Shown piece after piece: positions 12,651 to 23,999 of a stretch of 64,000 nucleotides of DNA (its first letter is position 1; every line of letters begins with the position of its first letter). The position numbers and the translations under genes are program-made. The notes beneath the pieces are model-generated. The model was given only the letters and a program-made list of their open reading frames with translations. It searched no databases and had not been told where the DNA came from. This DNA is from Artocarpus heterophyllus (Eukaryota > Streptophyta > Magnoliopsida > Rosales > Moraceae). The stretch is taken from positions 27,384,459 through 27,448,458 of the forward strand of contig CM046331.1 in NCBI GenBank assembly GCA_025403435.1, given 5' to 3'.

Positions 12651-13798
12651 TTTGAAATTAATCGACTACATGGTAAATATGTACTCTTTTTCCCTTTTAG
12701 CGTTTTTCTTAAAGGGTTTTAATTGAAAGGTTTTTAATGAAGCATATTTTGAGACGTATTTTAAGGTAAGACTTTTTGCTTGAACCTCTGAGGTGGAGTC
12801 TCGGTTTGACAGTTTTTTTTTAATTTCTTGTTGACAATTTTGTCCGATTCTACTTCCCTTTTTTGTTTTTCTATACGCATTATGTTTCTTCTTTTTTTAT
12901 TAACAATATTTAAGTGATGGGCTTAGTAGAGGATGGTTCCTTGATCGGGTGCCAACCTAGTTTGATGTAATTATCTAACCTGCTACTAGTTCTCCATTCT
13001 CTTGCGTTTATTTTTTAAAAAAATTAATGTGTTATAGTATTAAATCTTTATTTAATTGCATTTGATTGAAAGATTTAAAATCTTGTTTGGATTGGTTTCA
13101 TTTTGACTTTTTAATTACGGAGATACAATAGATCATCATCGGGGGAAGTTAGCCCCTAGGCCCATTGGCTCCTTAAATCCCCACCTTAAATTTTTTTACA
13201 ATTTCTTTCTTTATTTGTCCCCTAAAATTCTTTTCATTACAAAATTTACATAATTTTTTAAAGGAATTTCAATCGTATTCAAAGTTTGATTTTTTAAGTA
13301 CTCTTATTACGAAGTTTAAAATTTTTAATAAATCAAAGATCAACTATACTACTATACAAATACACAAATTTTAAACTTTGAAGATTAAATTTTTAGAAAT
13401 CTAAGATTAAAAATATAAATAGATAAATGAAGGTAAAAGGTTATTGCGTTAGGGTTTTAGTTTAAACTTTTAGCTAAATTTAAGTCCCATAAAAAATATT
13501 TAAGGCCTCAACATTGAATACATATATGTATTGAAAAATTTTTATTATCTTATTTATATTTATATAAAAGGTCCAAAATAAAATACTTTTTATCACCCAA
13601 CCAAACCGTACTTGTCTTCTTTGTGTTCCACGTTTTGAGTATTTTAATCATCGGCGGTCTGTAATTATGCAACTGCCGAGCGTATAAATTTTTTTATTTA
13701 TCTATTTATTACAGTAAATTTTTTTTAATCGACATTTACTAGTAATATTTTCAAAATCTGATATTTAATTTAAAAAGTTTCAAAAATCTAGCATTTAG

Positions 13799-14219
13799 GT
13801 TGGAGTATAAGCTTGTTTTGTAGACCCAAGCTCAATAAGAAACTAAGCCCATGTCTAAGAGTCTTCTAAATGCTGCAAACCACAAAATATATATGGTTGA
13901 ACGCGTAATTATGTGTGTATTTTTGAGTAAAAGAGAATGTGTGGTGAGGGAGATTGTGTAGTTCTAGTTGGCATGGATCAACTATAAACAGCTCCCATGT
14001 CTTGTGTTGTGAGAATCAGCAAGCAAAGAAAGAAAAACAAAAGGTGAAGAAGCAAAAGGCTTCTAAGAGTGAGGAAGAAAGAAGCATAGCTTCTAGTGAG
14101 TGAGTAAGCTTGCCAAGAGAAGTTATATTACGAGTGTGATGAGTGAAGTTGAGAGTTTTCTCTTGTAATAATATTTGAGTGACTAATAATGTTTATTTTA
14201 GAACGACAAATTTCCAACA
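13799..14219 (+). repeat. Copia 5' LTR
   Basis: The right end aaatttccaaca matches the LTR ends at 27708 and 48740 only in the last dozen bases, so this is a different copia family. The left TG is mutated (aggttggag). Confidence 0.6.
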
Positions 14220-14719
14220 AAGCAGTATAAAAGCCAAGGAAGTAAGATTTTTTGAAATTCTAAACATGCTCTATGGATGCAGTTTCGACTAATCTTCTAC
14301 ATTAGCAAAGATTTCTTAAGATTAAGAGTATAGAAAATTTGTTTCAAACATATGATCATAACATATCAAGTTGACGCTCTCAACAAGACGAATGCAACAA
14401 CCTAAAAATCAGCCAAATTAGAGTCTAGACATGTCCGTATGAACCATTGGAAGTTTTAGCCCCATAAGAAAATGATGTGTCATTTTTCAGAAAAAAAATG
14501 TTATGTTATGTTGTTTTACCAAGAGAAAAGATGTTGTTTACTAAAATGATGTGTCATTTTTGAACTCAGGTGCTAACCACCATTGACCATTGACCGGTGT
14601 TGATCGTTGACCAGGCGTTGACCAAAAAAAATTGACTTTTTGATCCAAGTTTCTCCAAAGATTTTTTGACATTCTAGATTCATCCGTACAATTAGATTTT
14701 GCAAAATCTTACAAGAAAT

Positions 14720-15650
14720 ATGGCAAATAATGGTATCGTATCATTCCAAGATCTTCCGATCAAAGGTAGCAACTATGAGAATTATAGCATCCAGATGAAG
14801 GTCTTTTAGGTGTGCACGACATATAGGTTATCGTGGAGAAGATTTATAGTGAGCTAGAAAAATGAGGCTACTTTAACTCAAACTGAAAAGAAGAGTTAGA
14901 AAGACTTAAAAGAGAGACAAAAAAGCTTTCTATCTCATTTATCAAGCATCATATGATGGTGGATTCGAAAAGATTTCTAGTGCTACCTCTGCCAAGCAAG
15001 CTTCGGAGAAGTTGCAGACCTCTTACAAAGGAGCCGAACAAGTAAAAAAGGTTCGATTACAAACTTTATGAGGTAAGTTCAATTCTATGAATATAAAAAA
15101 AACCAAGTTGGTCTCCTGTTACTTTTCAAGGGTCTTAGTCGTCTCTAATCAATTGAAAAGAACTGGCGAAAAGTTAGAAGAGGTGTCGATTATGGAGAAA
15201 TTCTCCAATCTTTAGGTCCAAAGTTTTAGAATATTGTCACTATCATTGAAGAAACCAAAGATTTAGAAACCATAATGATTGAACAACTCTTGGGTTCTTT
15301 GCAAGCCCATGAAGAAAAGAAAAAGAAGAAACAAGGGATTGTTGAACAACTCCTCAAAACAAAAGTTCAACCATCGAAGAAAGAAGAAAGTTTCAACAAT
15401 GATAGAAGCCAACGTAGAAGAGGCATGGCCAAGGACAACGTCACGGACGTGGACGAGGATGGGTTCCTAACAACAACTTCAATTATTTCAATAACAAGGG
15501 AGAAAACTCTACAAGAGGGCATGGTAAAAGATGTTCAAACGGCAGGTATGATAAATCTCGCGTTAAATGCTATAATTGCAATTGGTTCGGACACTAAGCT
15601 TTATACTATAGAGTACCCAACACCAAAGTTGATGAAAGAGTCAATTACAT
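14720..15650 (+). pseudogene. Copia gag relic
   Basis: The translation begins like UBN2-type copia gag and has at least five internal stops or frame changes before the open stretch at 15275-15650. That stretch contains QLLGSLQAHEEK, the conserved gag helix, and a basic Lys/Arg-rich tail. No functional product. Confidence 0.75.
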
Positions 15651-16010
15651 AGAAGAGAAGAGAAAAAATGTCACGGTGTTACTAGCATACAACAACGACA
15701 ATGGAGGTCAAGAAAATATATGGTATTTTGACACCAACGCAAGCAACCACAAGTGTAGAAACAAAAGCACGTAGAGCTTAATGAATTAATAAGCGGCAAT
15801 GTATCTTTTGGAGATGATTTCAAAATATTAGTGAAAGGAAAAGGTAACATCCTTGTTTACACAAAAGATGGAAGTCGCCGGTTTATTTCAAATGTCTATT
15901 ATGTGCCCAATGTGAAAAGCAACATCTTCAGTCTAGGTCAACTCCTAGAAAAATGATATGATATTTACGTAAAAGATTATTGTGATGACCGGAAAAATCT
16001 AAAAATTAAT

Positions 16011-16176
16011 AAGGGGGTGTTTGGCAGTGGTGGGAACTACTCAGTTCCCACCACAATCTCAGTTATAAACAGTGTAAAGCTCTCACATGCTACAGTAATA
16101 ATAAAAAAATATACTACAGTATAAAACTCTCACATGCTACAGTAAAAGTGGATCCCACCACCCTTCCAAACACCTT
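16011..16176. mobile_element. MITE with terminal inverted repeats
   Basis: The left end aagggggtgtttggcagtgg pairs with the complement of the right end (ccacccttccaaacacctt). A TAA trinucleotide flanks both sides, suggesting a PIF/Harbinger-like 3-bp target duplication. It contains two copies of ctctcacatgctacagta and no coding capacity. Confidence 0.7.
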
Positions 16177-16690
16177 ATAAATATAATAAATTTAGTATTT
16201 TTCCATAACTATGCCATTGAGTTCATAGGAAATCATAAGTTTAGAACTTATATATTTAGGTTTTGGCGAGAATTATAATAAATATTCATGAGAGAGCACT
16301 AGAATCTAAGAAAATAATTGATTTTAGATAAGTCAATAAATTTTTAACAGTCTAAGCAACATTTGGTCCAATAATTAAGCGTTAGATTAATTACGTTATA
16401 TAGAACTGAAGAATTTAAGTTATGGCTTTTTTGGAAGAGCCCGAGCACTTAACATAGAAATTCAACTGTCTCAATAATTATCCTTCCACTATTTATTTTC
16501 CATGTCATCTAGATTTAAGAATCTAACCATAAAGATAGAAACAAGATATCAAAAATACTTAAGCAATTCACGAGATGTCAAAATTTAAATACAGAGACAA
16601 CCAATCAGACAAGAAAATAGGACAACAAATCTTGATTCCAAAATTTGTTATTGACATATCAATTTGGAAAATATCTAGCTATGACTGCTT
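16177..16690. other. AT-rich intergenic DNA
   Basis: No gene or clear element recognised. Confidence 0.4.
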
Positions 16691-16693
16691 TAA

Positions 16694-16817
16694 AAAAAAA
16701 AAAAAAAACCCCTCTTACGATTAAGGTACTTTATCAGTAATTAACCAAAAAAAAAAAAACAAGCCATGATTTCGCAATTATTGATAAAGTGCCTTCATCG
16801 TAAGAGGGTTTTTTTTA
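16694..16817. repeat. Fold-back inverted repeat
   Basis: The left arm aacccctcttacgattaagg (from about 16706, continuing to about 16741) and the right arm (about 16774-16817, ending cgtaagagggttttttt) are reverse complements over about 40 bp with a few mismatches. A loop of about 30 bp contains an A-run. This is most simply a tiny fold-back MITE; a hairpin RNA is possible but unsupported. Confidence 0.7.
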
Positions 16818-17046
16818 GCCTAGAAACTGAGAAGATATATATAACAATTAAGTCAGGTTTTAAATTAAGCATCCTTGCCCATTCCAGTTCGGATTACATT
16901 GAAAGATATGTGACCGCCAGGGGGCGAGAGCAAAAAAAATTAGTCCGGATGGATGGGGCTATGAATGAACTAATAAGACAAGATAAATAAAAAGATATAA
17001 AATTTTAAGGATTTAAATACAATTTTAAGATGGACAAAATATATAC

Positions 17047-17144
17047 CATTGCACGAAGAGCGGAGACATATAAAACTCCATAAACAAAATTAAAGCATCT
17101 TTGGCCATTCTTGTCGATGAGTGCCTCCGCCTTGGTGACATCAT
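17047..17144 (-). other. Possible orphan first exon (unidentified)
   Basis: On the minus strand a TATAAATA box (17181-17190) lies 37 nt before a double ATG (17144 and 17141). A less AT-rich open stretch follows, ending at a plausible donor (GCAATG|GTATAT at 17046). One frame reads YDVTKAEALIDKNGQRCF. I do not recognise the protein and found no following exon, so this may be a gene relic or chance. Confidence 0.2.
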
Positions 17145-17199
17145 AGCCTCCTATATAACTCGAAGTTTTCTTCGGTTTTATATTTATAGGTCAAAAACA

Positions 17200-18110
17200 T
17201 TTATATTTGACTTCTTTTAATTAAATTTATAATGTAACTCAATTAATTCATGCTATATTATTAACCATTTAATTGGGACTCAAACATCTCAAATGATGTA
17301 CAATTAATTATTTTATGGCACATTTTTAATAAAAATATATATAAAAGTCAATTAGACACTATTTAAACTTTTAAAATAATATGTTATAAATTAATTGGTT
17401 ATACACCATTTGAGACATTAATATTGGATAGAAAATTTAAGTACATAAAATTATATTACACTAATTATGTAACGAATATCGCCCTTCAAAATTGATCTAA
17501 TGATTATTTTAATTCCGTCTTTTCAAATCACCTAATTTAGTTAAATGAATTTGTATAATTGAATTTCTGAAAATTGAACACTAAAAACAATAAAGGATCA
17601 ATAATTGTAGATTGTGTGGTGGGTGGCCTACATTGAAAAAATAAAAGTATGATTATAAAATAATTGTAAATTTCTCTTTATCTAGTGTCGTGTCAGAATT
17701 TTTCGATTTACGAAGTACATGATATGTGGTAAGTTGTATTCCAATTTCCTTTAGATCGGATCTTAAAATTCCAGGCATAAATACAAACACATCAATCAAG
17801 ACACTGCTCCGCCTGTTTTCTTGAACTTTGGCCTCGAACCATTCATTTTATACATTTCTTGACGATGGAAATACACCAACCACATGATAATGATTGTTAG
17901 CTAAATGCAAGAAAATTGCAACAATTGAAATAGCAATAAATGCAAAAAACTAAAGATAAAAGACAAGTTAAGAGACATGGAAGCTTTATGATGGTTCAAA
18001 ACGACAGAGTCAAAATTTATTTTAGTGGGGCATATTCATTGGAAATGATGAAGAAAACATCAGCTTTCAAATGAAAGATTCGGGACAAACGAGTTATATT
18101 CTTAAAATCG
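17200..18110. other. Intergenic DNA without recognised genes
   Basis: AT-rich and uniform. No open frame with recognisable similarity was seen. Confidence 0.4.
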
Positions 18111-18112
18111 AA

Positions 18113-18272
18113 CAGGGTGGTTGTATAATGGTAGAAACTATTAGTTAAAACTGTTTTTATTATAATATACGAGAATTTTATATTATAATAATTTTTTTAT
18201 TATAATATGTGAGAGCTTTACAATACCCATAATTGAGATAATGGTTAAAACCACTCTTGTTAAATAGCACAT
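18113..18272. mobile_element. MITE remnant
   Basis: It runs from agggtggttgtataatgg to aaccactcttgttaaat, with near-complementary ends and an interior of tataatatgtgagagcttta, the reverse-strand form of the MITE motif at 11631 and 16011. Confidence 0.5.
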
Positions 18273-19445
18273 AAGTTTATAAGGATAGGAAGAACGAGCT
18301 CATAGCTTTATCTCAACATCGCACATAGATAAAATAATTAAGAAGTATTCAATCTAAATTTCCAAAAAGGGTTTACTACTCATTAGAATTGAAATTACTT
18401 TATTAAAGAAAATGTCTCCCAAAACTTCTGGAGAGGTTGAATATATGAAGAAGATTCTTTATGTGTCAGACATTTGGAAGTCTTATGTAACGTATATATA
18501 ATGAGACCAGACTCACATTCATATCTTATGCTTCTTGATTTAACAATTGATGAGATTTATTATGAACGATCAAAAGGCTCCCGTATTTTGGAGACATAGA
18601 AATATGGATAGTAGAAATATCACTTTATAAACATGAATTGATAGCACTATGGCTGACTAGACGTCGAGCTGGGCCAATTGGATGGCGCCACATGGTGAGT
18701 TTTTACCAGACTTTGACTAAGCTTTGGTTGCTTTTTTATGATTTTGACCCTCGATTTTGAAGTTTCTTGCACTTTTTCCTCCGTTTTTGGCCCAAAATCC
18801 AATTATCCTGACAATTAAGGGACACTCGTAGCCTCTTGCTGCTCACATCGCACCTTAGCTTTAGCGCCTATATATAAGTGAGTCGACACATGAAGATGAT
18901 AATAACAATATTATTGTGGTACCTATGGAGAATTTAGTTTTGAAAACAAACTGCTCAATTTTGTGGCTCCAAAAATGGCTCATTCAGAAATTCTAAAAAA
19001 GAGATTGCTCACACACAAAAAATAATAATAATAATAATAATAATAACAATAAAAAAAAAAACAAAACAAAACAAAAACGAGATTTTAAGGGCGAATTATC
19101 TCTACCATATATAGAGTGAATGATGCAATGGCATAATTGGATCGAAATATTTGTGCTCAAAGTTTTGTACGGAGATCAGGCAAATTAAGGACCATGACCA
19201 CAATGATCACATAAAATATACAATCAAATAATGATTTTTTTTTTGTTGCTAAAAATTAAAATATATAGTTTTTCATCATTGTCATGCATGTATGCGGCGA
19301 TAGTTAAAATATAATAAATAATAGATGTACGTTAAATATAATATCTAGATGGGATTTCAAGCATGTGCAAGTTATTTATAGGGTTGGATTCATACAGCAA
19401 TACTCCCCACAGCTAGCGCACACACGGGCAAAGAAAAACAGAAAT
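18273..19445. other. P450 upstream region
   Basis: Contains an (AAT)n run at 19021-19046 followed by A-rich sequence, and a TATATATAAG string at about 18869. No gene recognised. The P450 start codon is at 19446, preceded by an in-frame open leader. Confidence 0.4.
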
Positions 19446-21733
19446 ATGGCCTCTAATTTTCCACTGATTTCCAAGCATCTGTGGCAAGATCAGCTATGCC
19501 TTTCCAAGCTAATATTGCAATATCCCATCTTTCTCTCGATTTCTTTCCTACTCATCTCCTTTCTCCTAATTCTCTTCACACATAATACCATGAATAGTAA
19601 AAGATCATCATCATCATTAGGTGTAAAAGAGCTAAACTTGCCACCATCCCCACCAAGATTACCGGTGATCGGAAACCTTCACCAGCTCGGAAAGTTCCCT
19701 CACCGCTCTCTCCGAGCACTCTCCAAAGAGTATGGCCCGCTCATGCTCCTGCGCTTGGGCCAGGCTGCTCCAACTCTTGTGGTTTCTTCTCCGGATCTGG
19801 TGAAAGAAATAGCCAAGAATCACGACGTCATTTTCTCGAACCGACCACAATCGACTGCGTCTGATGTCCTATTGTACGGAGGGATAGACATGGCCTTTTC
19901 GCCTTACGGCGAGTACTGGAGACAAACTCGGAGAATTTGCGCACTTCAGCTCTTGAGCCTCAACAGAGTTCAATCCTTTCAATCAGTGAGGGAAGAAGAG
20001 GTGACAAGATTGGTGGACAGGTTAAGGAAAGTTTCCCTTAATATTGGGGACAGTGAAAATTCCATAAACCTCAGTGAGATTCTGATCTCAACGTCAAACA
20101 ACATTGTCTCAAGATGTATTCTTGGAGAAAATTATGATACCGAAAAGGGCGGTGGGAGCAGGCTAGGGGAGCTAGGAAGAAGGCTGGCTGTGCAGTTTCT
20201 AGCCTTTAGTGTGGCTGATTACTTCCCTTCTTTGAAATGGATTGATGTTCTTAGAGGCTTTATAGCTAGCTTGAAATCCACATCAAGAGCTTTGGATGCT
20301 TTTTATAGTCAAGTAATAGAAGAACATAGGACAATAAGTGATCAATATGGTCATGGATCAAGTACTAGTACAAAAGACTTTGTAGATATTCTCCTCCAAC
20401 TTCAAAAGGATCATAGGGTTGACTTTGAGCTTACTAATATCCACATCAAAGCTATCCTACAGGTTTCTCTCTCTTTCTGCTCTAATGATATAATCTACTA
20501 TGATATGATAAAAATTAAAATGTTATTTTATATAATTATACGAATATATCTTAATTTTTTTTTACAATTTATCCCTTTATTTTTATAAACTAAAAAGATA
20601 TGATTTGAATTTAGAAAATTTATTCCAAGTTCATCTCTCACACACTTGATAGACTAAAAACCTCGTGGCTAAAGTTTTTAGTCGAAACAAAAAGTAAACT
20701 AAAGTTTATGACTAATTAAACATTAGTTATAATATTTTGTTATGACTAAAAATTTTACTAAAAATTGTTGAAACTAAAAATCTAATTTTTTGTAGTACCA
20801 TATAAAAAACATATGACCTTTTTTTAAAAAAGAAATTATTTCTTTGGGCATTACTTAATTTTTTTAATGCTTAAATTAATTTTCAGAATCTATTTAAAGT
20901 ATTTTTGTCTTTTACAAAGTGGGAGTGATGAAAAATAAAAAAGTTTTTAAAACCAAAAAAACACCTTTATTGTACATTGGGAAAAACTTAAAATTAGGAT
21001 ACACATTTTAAGTAAACCAATAGTACTATACTATACTTTAATCTATATATATTTATGGATATAAATATATATATATAGATAGAGTCGACATTTTTATAAT
21101 TGCATTGCATGCAGGACATGTTGTTTGTTGGGAGGAATTGAGACTACTTCGACTTTAATGGAGTGGTTGATGTCGGACCTTATGAATAATCCAAGAGTGA
21201 TGAAGAAAGCCCAAGAAGAGGTGAGACGAGTGGTGGTAGAGGAGATAAATGACATTAACCGCATGGATTACCTAAAATGTGTTATTAGAGAAAGCCTAAG
21301 GCTCCATCCACCATTTCCACTTCTTCTTACCCGAGCAACTTCGAGAAGCGTCGAAATCAAAGGCTACCATATTCCTGCAGGAACAAAAGTGCTCATCAAT
21401 AGTTGGGCAGTCCATGCGCACCCGGATTTCTGGGAGGAGCCCGAGGAGTTTCTCCCGGAAAGATTTGAGAACAACCCAGTTGATTTTAAAACTCAAGAGT
21501 ACTTTCAATTCATTCCATTTGGCTTTGGGAGAAGGCAATGCCCGGGAATGACGTTTGGTATTATGGGTATTGAATATTTGGTTGCCAATCTTTTGTATTG
21601 GTTTGACTGGAAGTTGCCCACAACTGATGGAGGTGACGCAGTGCCGGAGAAATTGGACATGAGTGAAACATTTGGAATCGTTGTTCAAAAGAAAGTTCCT
21701 CTCCGTGTGATACCAATTTACTACTCCCCTTGA
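19446..21733 (+). CDS. Cytochrome P450, CYP71-like, two exons, apparent 1-nt frameshift
   Basis: Exon 1 (19446-20462) encodes 339 aa: an N-terminal membrane anchor (about 22-45), proline hinge LPPSPPRLPVIGN and C-helix WRQTR (about 158). Exon 2 (21115-21733) encodes the I-helix GGIETTS, ExxR (ESLR, about 398), PERF and the haem loop PFGFGRRQCPG (Cys about 481). The intron is GT-AG at the usual A-type P450 position after KAILQ. Such ER-anchored monooxygenases use NADPH-P450 reductase and oxidise terpenoids, phenolics or alkaloids; the substrate is unknown. Oddity: from the acceptor the frame reads DMLFVG and then meets an extra G at about 21130-21133 (GTTGGGAGGAATT), shifting into a stop (TGA). 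All downstream motifs lie in the +1 frame. It is either a very young pseudogene or a sequencing error. The full length would be about 545 aa. The start was chosen at 19446 because the anchor follows directly. Confidence 0.8.
20463..21114 (+). other. P450 intron
   Basis: 652 bp, GT...AG, AT-rich. It holds a small perfect inverted repeat, gactaaaaac / gtttttagtc, at about 20652-20683. It contains no branch of known transposons that I can identify. Confidence 0.7.
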
Positions 21734-22250
21734 TATCCAAGCCATTTGTGTACATCCAAGTAGGGAAAATGTGTGCTACCTGATCATGTTATTGTAATTT
21801 CCTTTGTGGCTCGTTTGTTTGCATTTTAGAGGTTGTTGTTGGTTTCTTAAAGATGTTAGGGTGTTAGATAATGTTGATTTATGTTAAATTTATACTAAAT
21901 TGAAACAACAAGTGTTTCTAAAACCTGTTTTTACTCTTCCCTCGTATTAAAAAAAAAAGGGGGTAAATTGTTTAATTGGTCCCTAATATTTTCAGAAAGT
22001 GAGATTTTAACCCCCATTTTTTTTTTAGCAAACCGACACCAACCTTTCATTTAAGTTGCTAAAGGACCAATTTATCTTACCTCTATTAACTTTTGCGTTA
22101 TATGGACTACACATGATGTCTTTAGTAAAGGAATTTTAGTAAAATACTAAATACCTTTTCAAGACATAAAAATTAAAAGATAAAAACAATAAATAATAAT
22201 AAATAATATTAGTACAAAAAATAAAAAAAATCAGAAAACCAAAATAAAGA
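21734..22250. other. P450 3' flank
   Basis: Probable 3' UTR followed by AT-rich DNA with T- and A-runs. No gene seen. Confidence 0.4.
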
Positions 22251-23260
22251 AACAACTCACTCGCGTCCCCTCCGTCGGAGTCGCCCCTAGTCATTGACGT
22301 CCCACACACATCGCCGGAGCACTAGAGGTCGTCGTCAAAGCAGCCACCCTAGCCATAGCCCAACGTTGGCAAAGCGGCCAACCCCTCTCTCACTCCTCTC
22401 ACCATGACAGTCTCTCTCTCTAAAAAAAACACAGTTAAAGTTCCCCTGCTAATAGATCTTAGCAACCTCGTCCACTGTTGGTAAGTCTCAGTACCGTGCA
22501 GCTACAATAATCGTGACTCCCTCCCCTAGCGACGAAGTTCGTGCCATCTCCTCCATTGTCAGCCAAGCGACCTACGAGAGGAGCTCCATTCGCTCATCAA
22601 AGCTCCTAGTGGAGGGGACGATTTCTGCCGACGATAGTCAAGCCCCGTAGTAGAGGACGATACATCTGATCAAGAGAGAAAGAGAGGGAAGGGAGAGAAA
22701 CGAAGAAAGAAAAGGGAAAAAAATGGACTCGTTTTTCTTCTTTTCTCCACAACACTAGCTTATTTTCTCTCTTCCTTTTTCATTCTTCCATAGAAAGCAA
22801 GCAATTTCCTTTCTTCATTTCTCTCAAATGTATCTCCCACCCACTAGAAATTAGTAGCCAAAATTTAAAGCTAAGGAGGAGACTTTGGAGGAATCCTTCA
22901 AGAGTAGATCTTCAAGGTAAATATTCAAACTTCTCTTTTTTAAAAATTTAACAAAGTGGTTTATGGTTTTATTTTAAGCATTGTTGGCATGTAATAATTT
23001 CCATTTATACTTATGTTGTATTATTATGAGTTTTCATTTATGTAATTTAGTATTTTGCATAAATGGGTACGAAAGGATTTAGAGCTAAGTATTGTTTTAT
23101 GTTTTGCAGGATTTTTCACTCTTTTTGGTAATAGAATGGACACTTTAAAGGTCGGTTTTAATGAATCTTAAGACTTGATAATTTTTGAATAACAGTAGCA
23201 TGAACGGCTTTATATGAGATGTTGAAAACTGGAATTGTGACCCAAAAAGAGTATTTCGTG
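22251..23260 (+). other. GC-richer non-coding block, possible LTR-retroelement leader
   Basis: An abrupt rise in G+C (22255-22680), then a purine tract (22668-22720), a pyrimidine-rich stretch and a splice-donor-like end (cttcaaggtaaatattc at 22910-22926). No coding frame found. The purine tract, pyrimidine tract and late GTAAAT recall the R/U5 part of long Ty3/gypsy (Tekay-type) LTRs, but no TG...CA ends were found. Treat as an unidentified transposon-like block. Confidence 0.3.
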
Positions 23261-23289
23261 TGTTTTATTTAGATGTCCTCCTTAGTGTC

Positions 23290-23990
23290 GCAGGAAGATG
23301 TTGCAACACCCCTGTACAACACCAATAGCAAGAGATTCCAAAACTGTTCTGTTTTTAGATTCTAAAAACTTGAGATAATTATTTTATTCTCCTAAGACTG
23401 TCATAGCAACGATAGTGTAGTTTGTAGTCATTAAGGAACTGTTTTCGATGTGTTACAAGAGGTTTTGCAACACATTGTAAAACACCCATAGTACAGGTTT
23501 CAAAACTATTTAATTTTAATTCTAGAATTTGGAATGTTCATTGTATGGCCTTCTCAAACTGTCATAAAAATTTCAGGGCAATCTATGGTCGTTATGGGAC
23601 TGTTCTTGCAAGTGTCACAGAGAGGTGTTGCAACACAATCGTACAACACCTATCAAAAGAGCTTAAGATCACCATGTTTTTTATTTTAAAAAGTCAAATC
23701 TATTAGCTTATTGTATCCCAAAGGTTTTTGTGTAAACTTTAATACAATCGTAATGATTTTTGGAACTTTTTTGTTGGATGTGATATTGCAACATTGCTTG
23801 CAACACTTGTAGTGCCAATCTTTTATGCTCGGTTTTGAATATTAAAAGTTAAAATGTTCAGTTTAGTGTATGACAAGTCGTTTTAGCAATTGCAGTACAG
23901 TTTGGGATTGATTTCAAAACTAATTAGCTAGGTGTTGCAACATTAGTCGCGCCACTAATAGTGCAATTTAAGTTTTTGGGTATGATGATT
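23290..23990. repeat. Five diverged tandem repeats of about 160 bp
   Basis: A gttgcaacac-type core recurs at about 23297, 23463, 23622, 23778 and 23932 (spacings 166, 159, 156 and 154). Each is followed by a second acaac/aac word and a 'tgtcat...gcaat..' stretch. Units are strongly diverged and show no open frame. They probably belong to the same old element as the block before them. Confidence 0.65.
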
Positions 23991-23999
23991 CTCAAAAAG

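Larger units (their letters stand above)
11091..13690. repeat. 2.5-kb tandem duplication, unit 2
   Basis: Second copy of the unit at 8589-11090. It has additionally received or kept a clearer MITE at about 11631-11795. A truncated third start (13629-13690) follows and ends where unrelated sequence and the copia LTR begin. Confidence 0.8.
13799..15960 (+). mobile_element. Decayed 5' half of a Ty1/copia retrotransposon
   Basis: It comprises a 5' LTR of about 420 bp (13799-14219, ending aaatttccaaca), a worn primer site (cagtataaaagccaagg at 14225-14241, compare TGGTATCAGAGCCAAGG) and a gag start ATG at 14720 (MANNGIVSFQDLPIKGSNYE). Further on are a lysine-rich gag tail (15275-15650), a zinc-knuckle remnant and a protease remnant (WYFDTNASNH, a changed DTGASNH) near 15720. 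Several stops interrupt gag. Integrase, RT and the 3' LTR are absent. Confidence 0.8.

Noticed and set aside
21296..21745. 149-codon frame antisense to P450 exon 2
   Set aside because: Shadow of the P450 coding strand; no family resemblance.
23290..23990. CRISPR-like array
   Set aside because: Units are ~160 bp, strongly diverged and in plant nuclear DNA; no short identical repeats with unique spacers.
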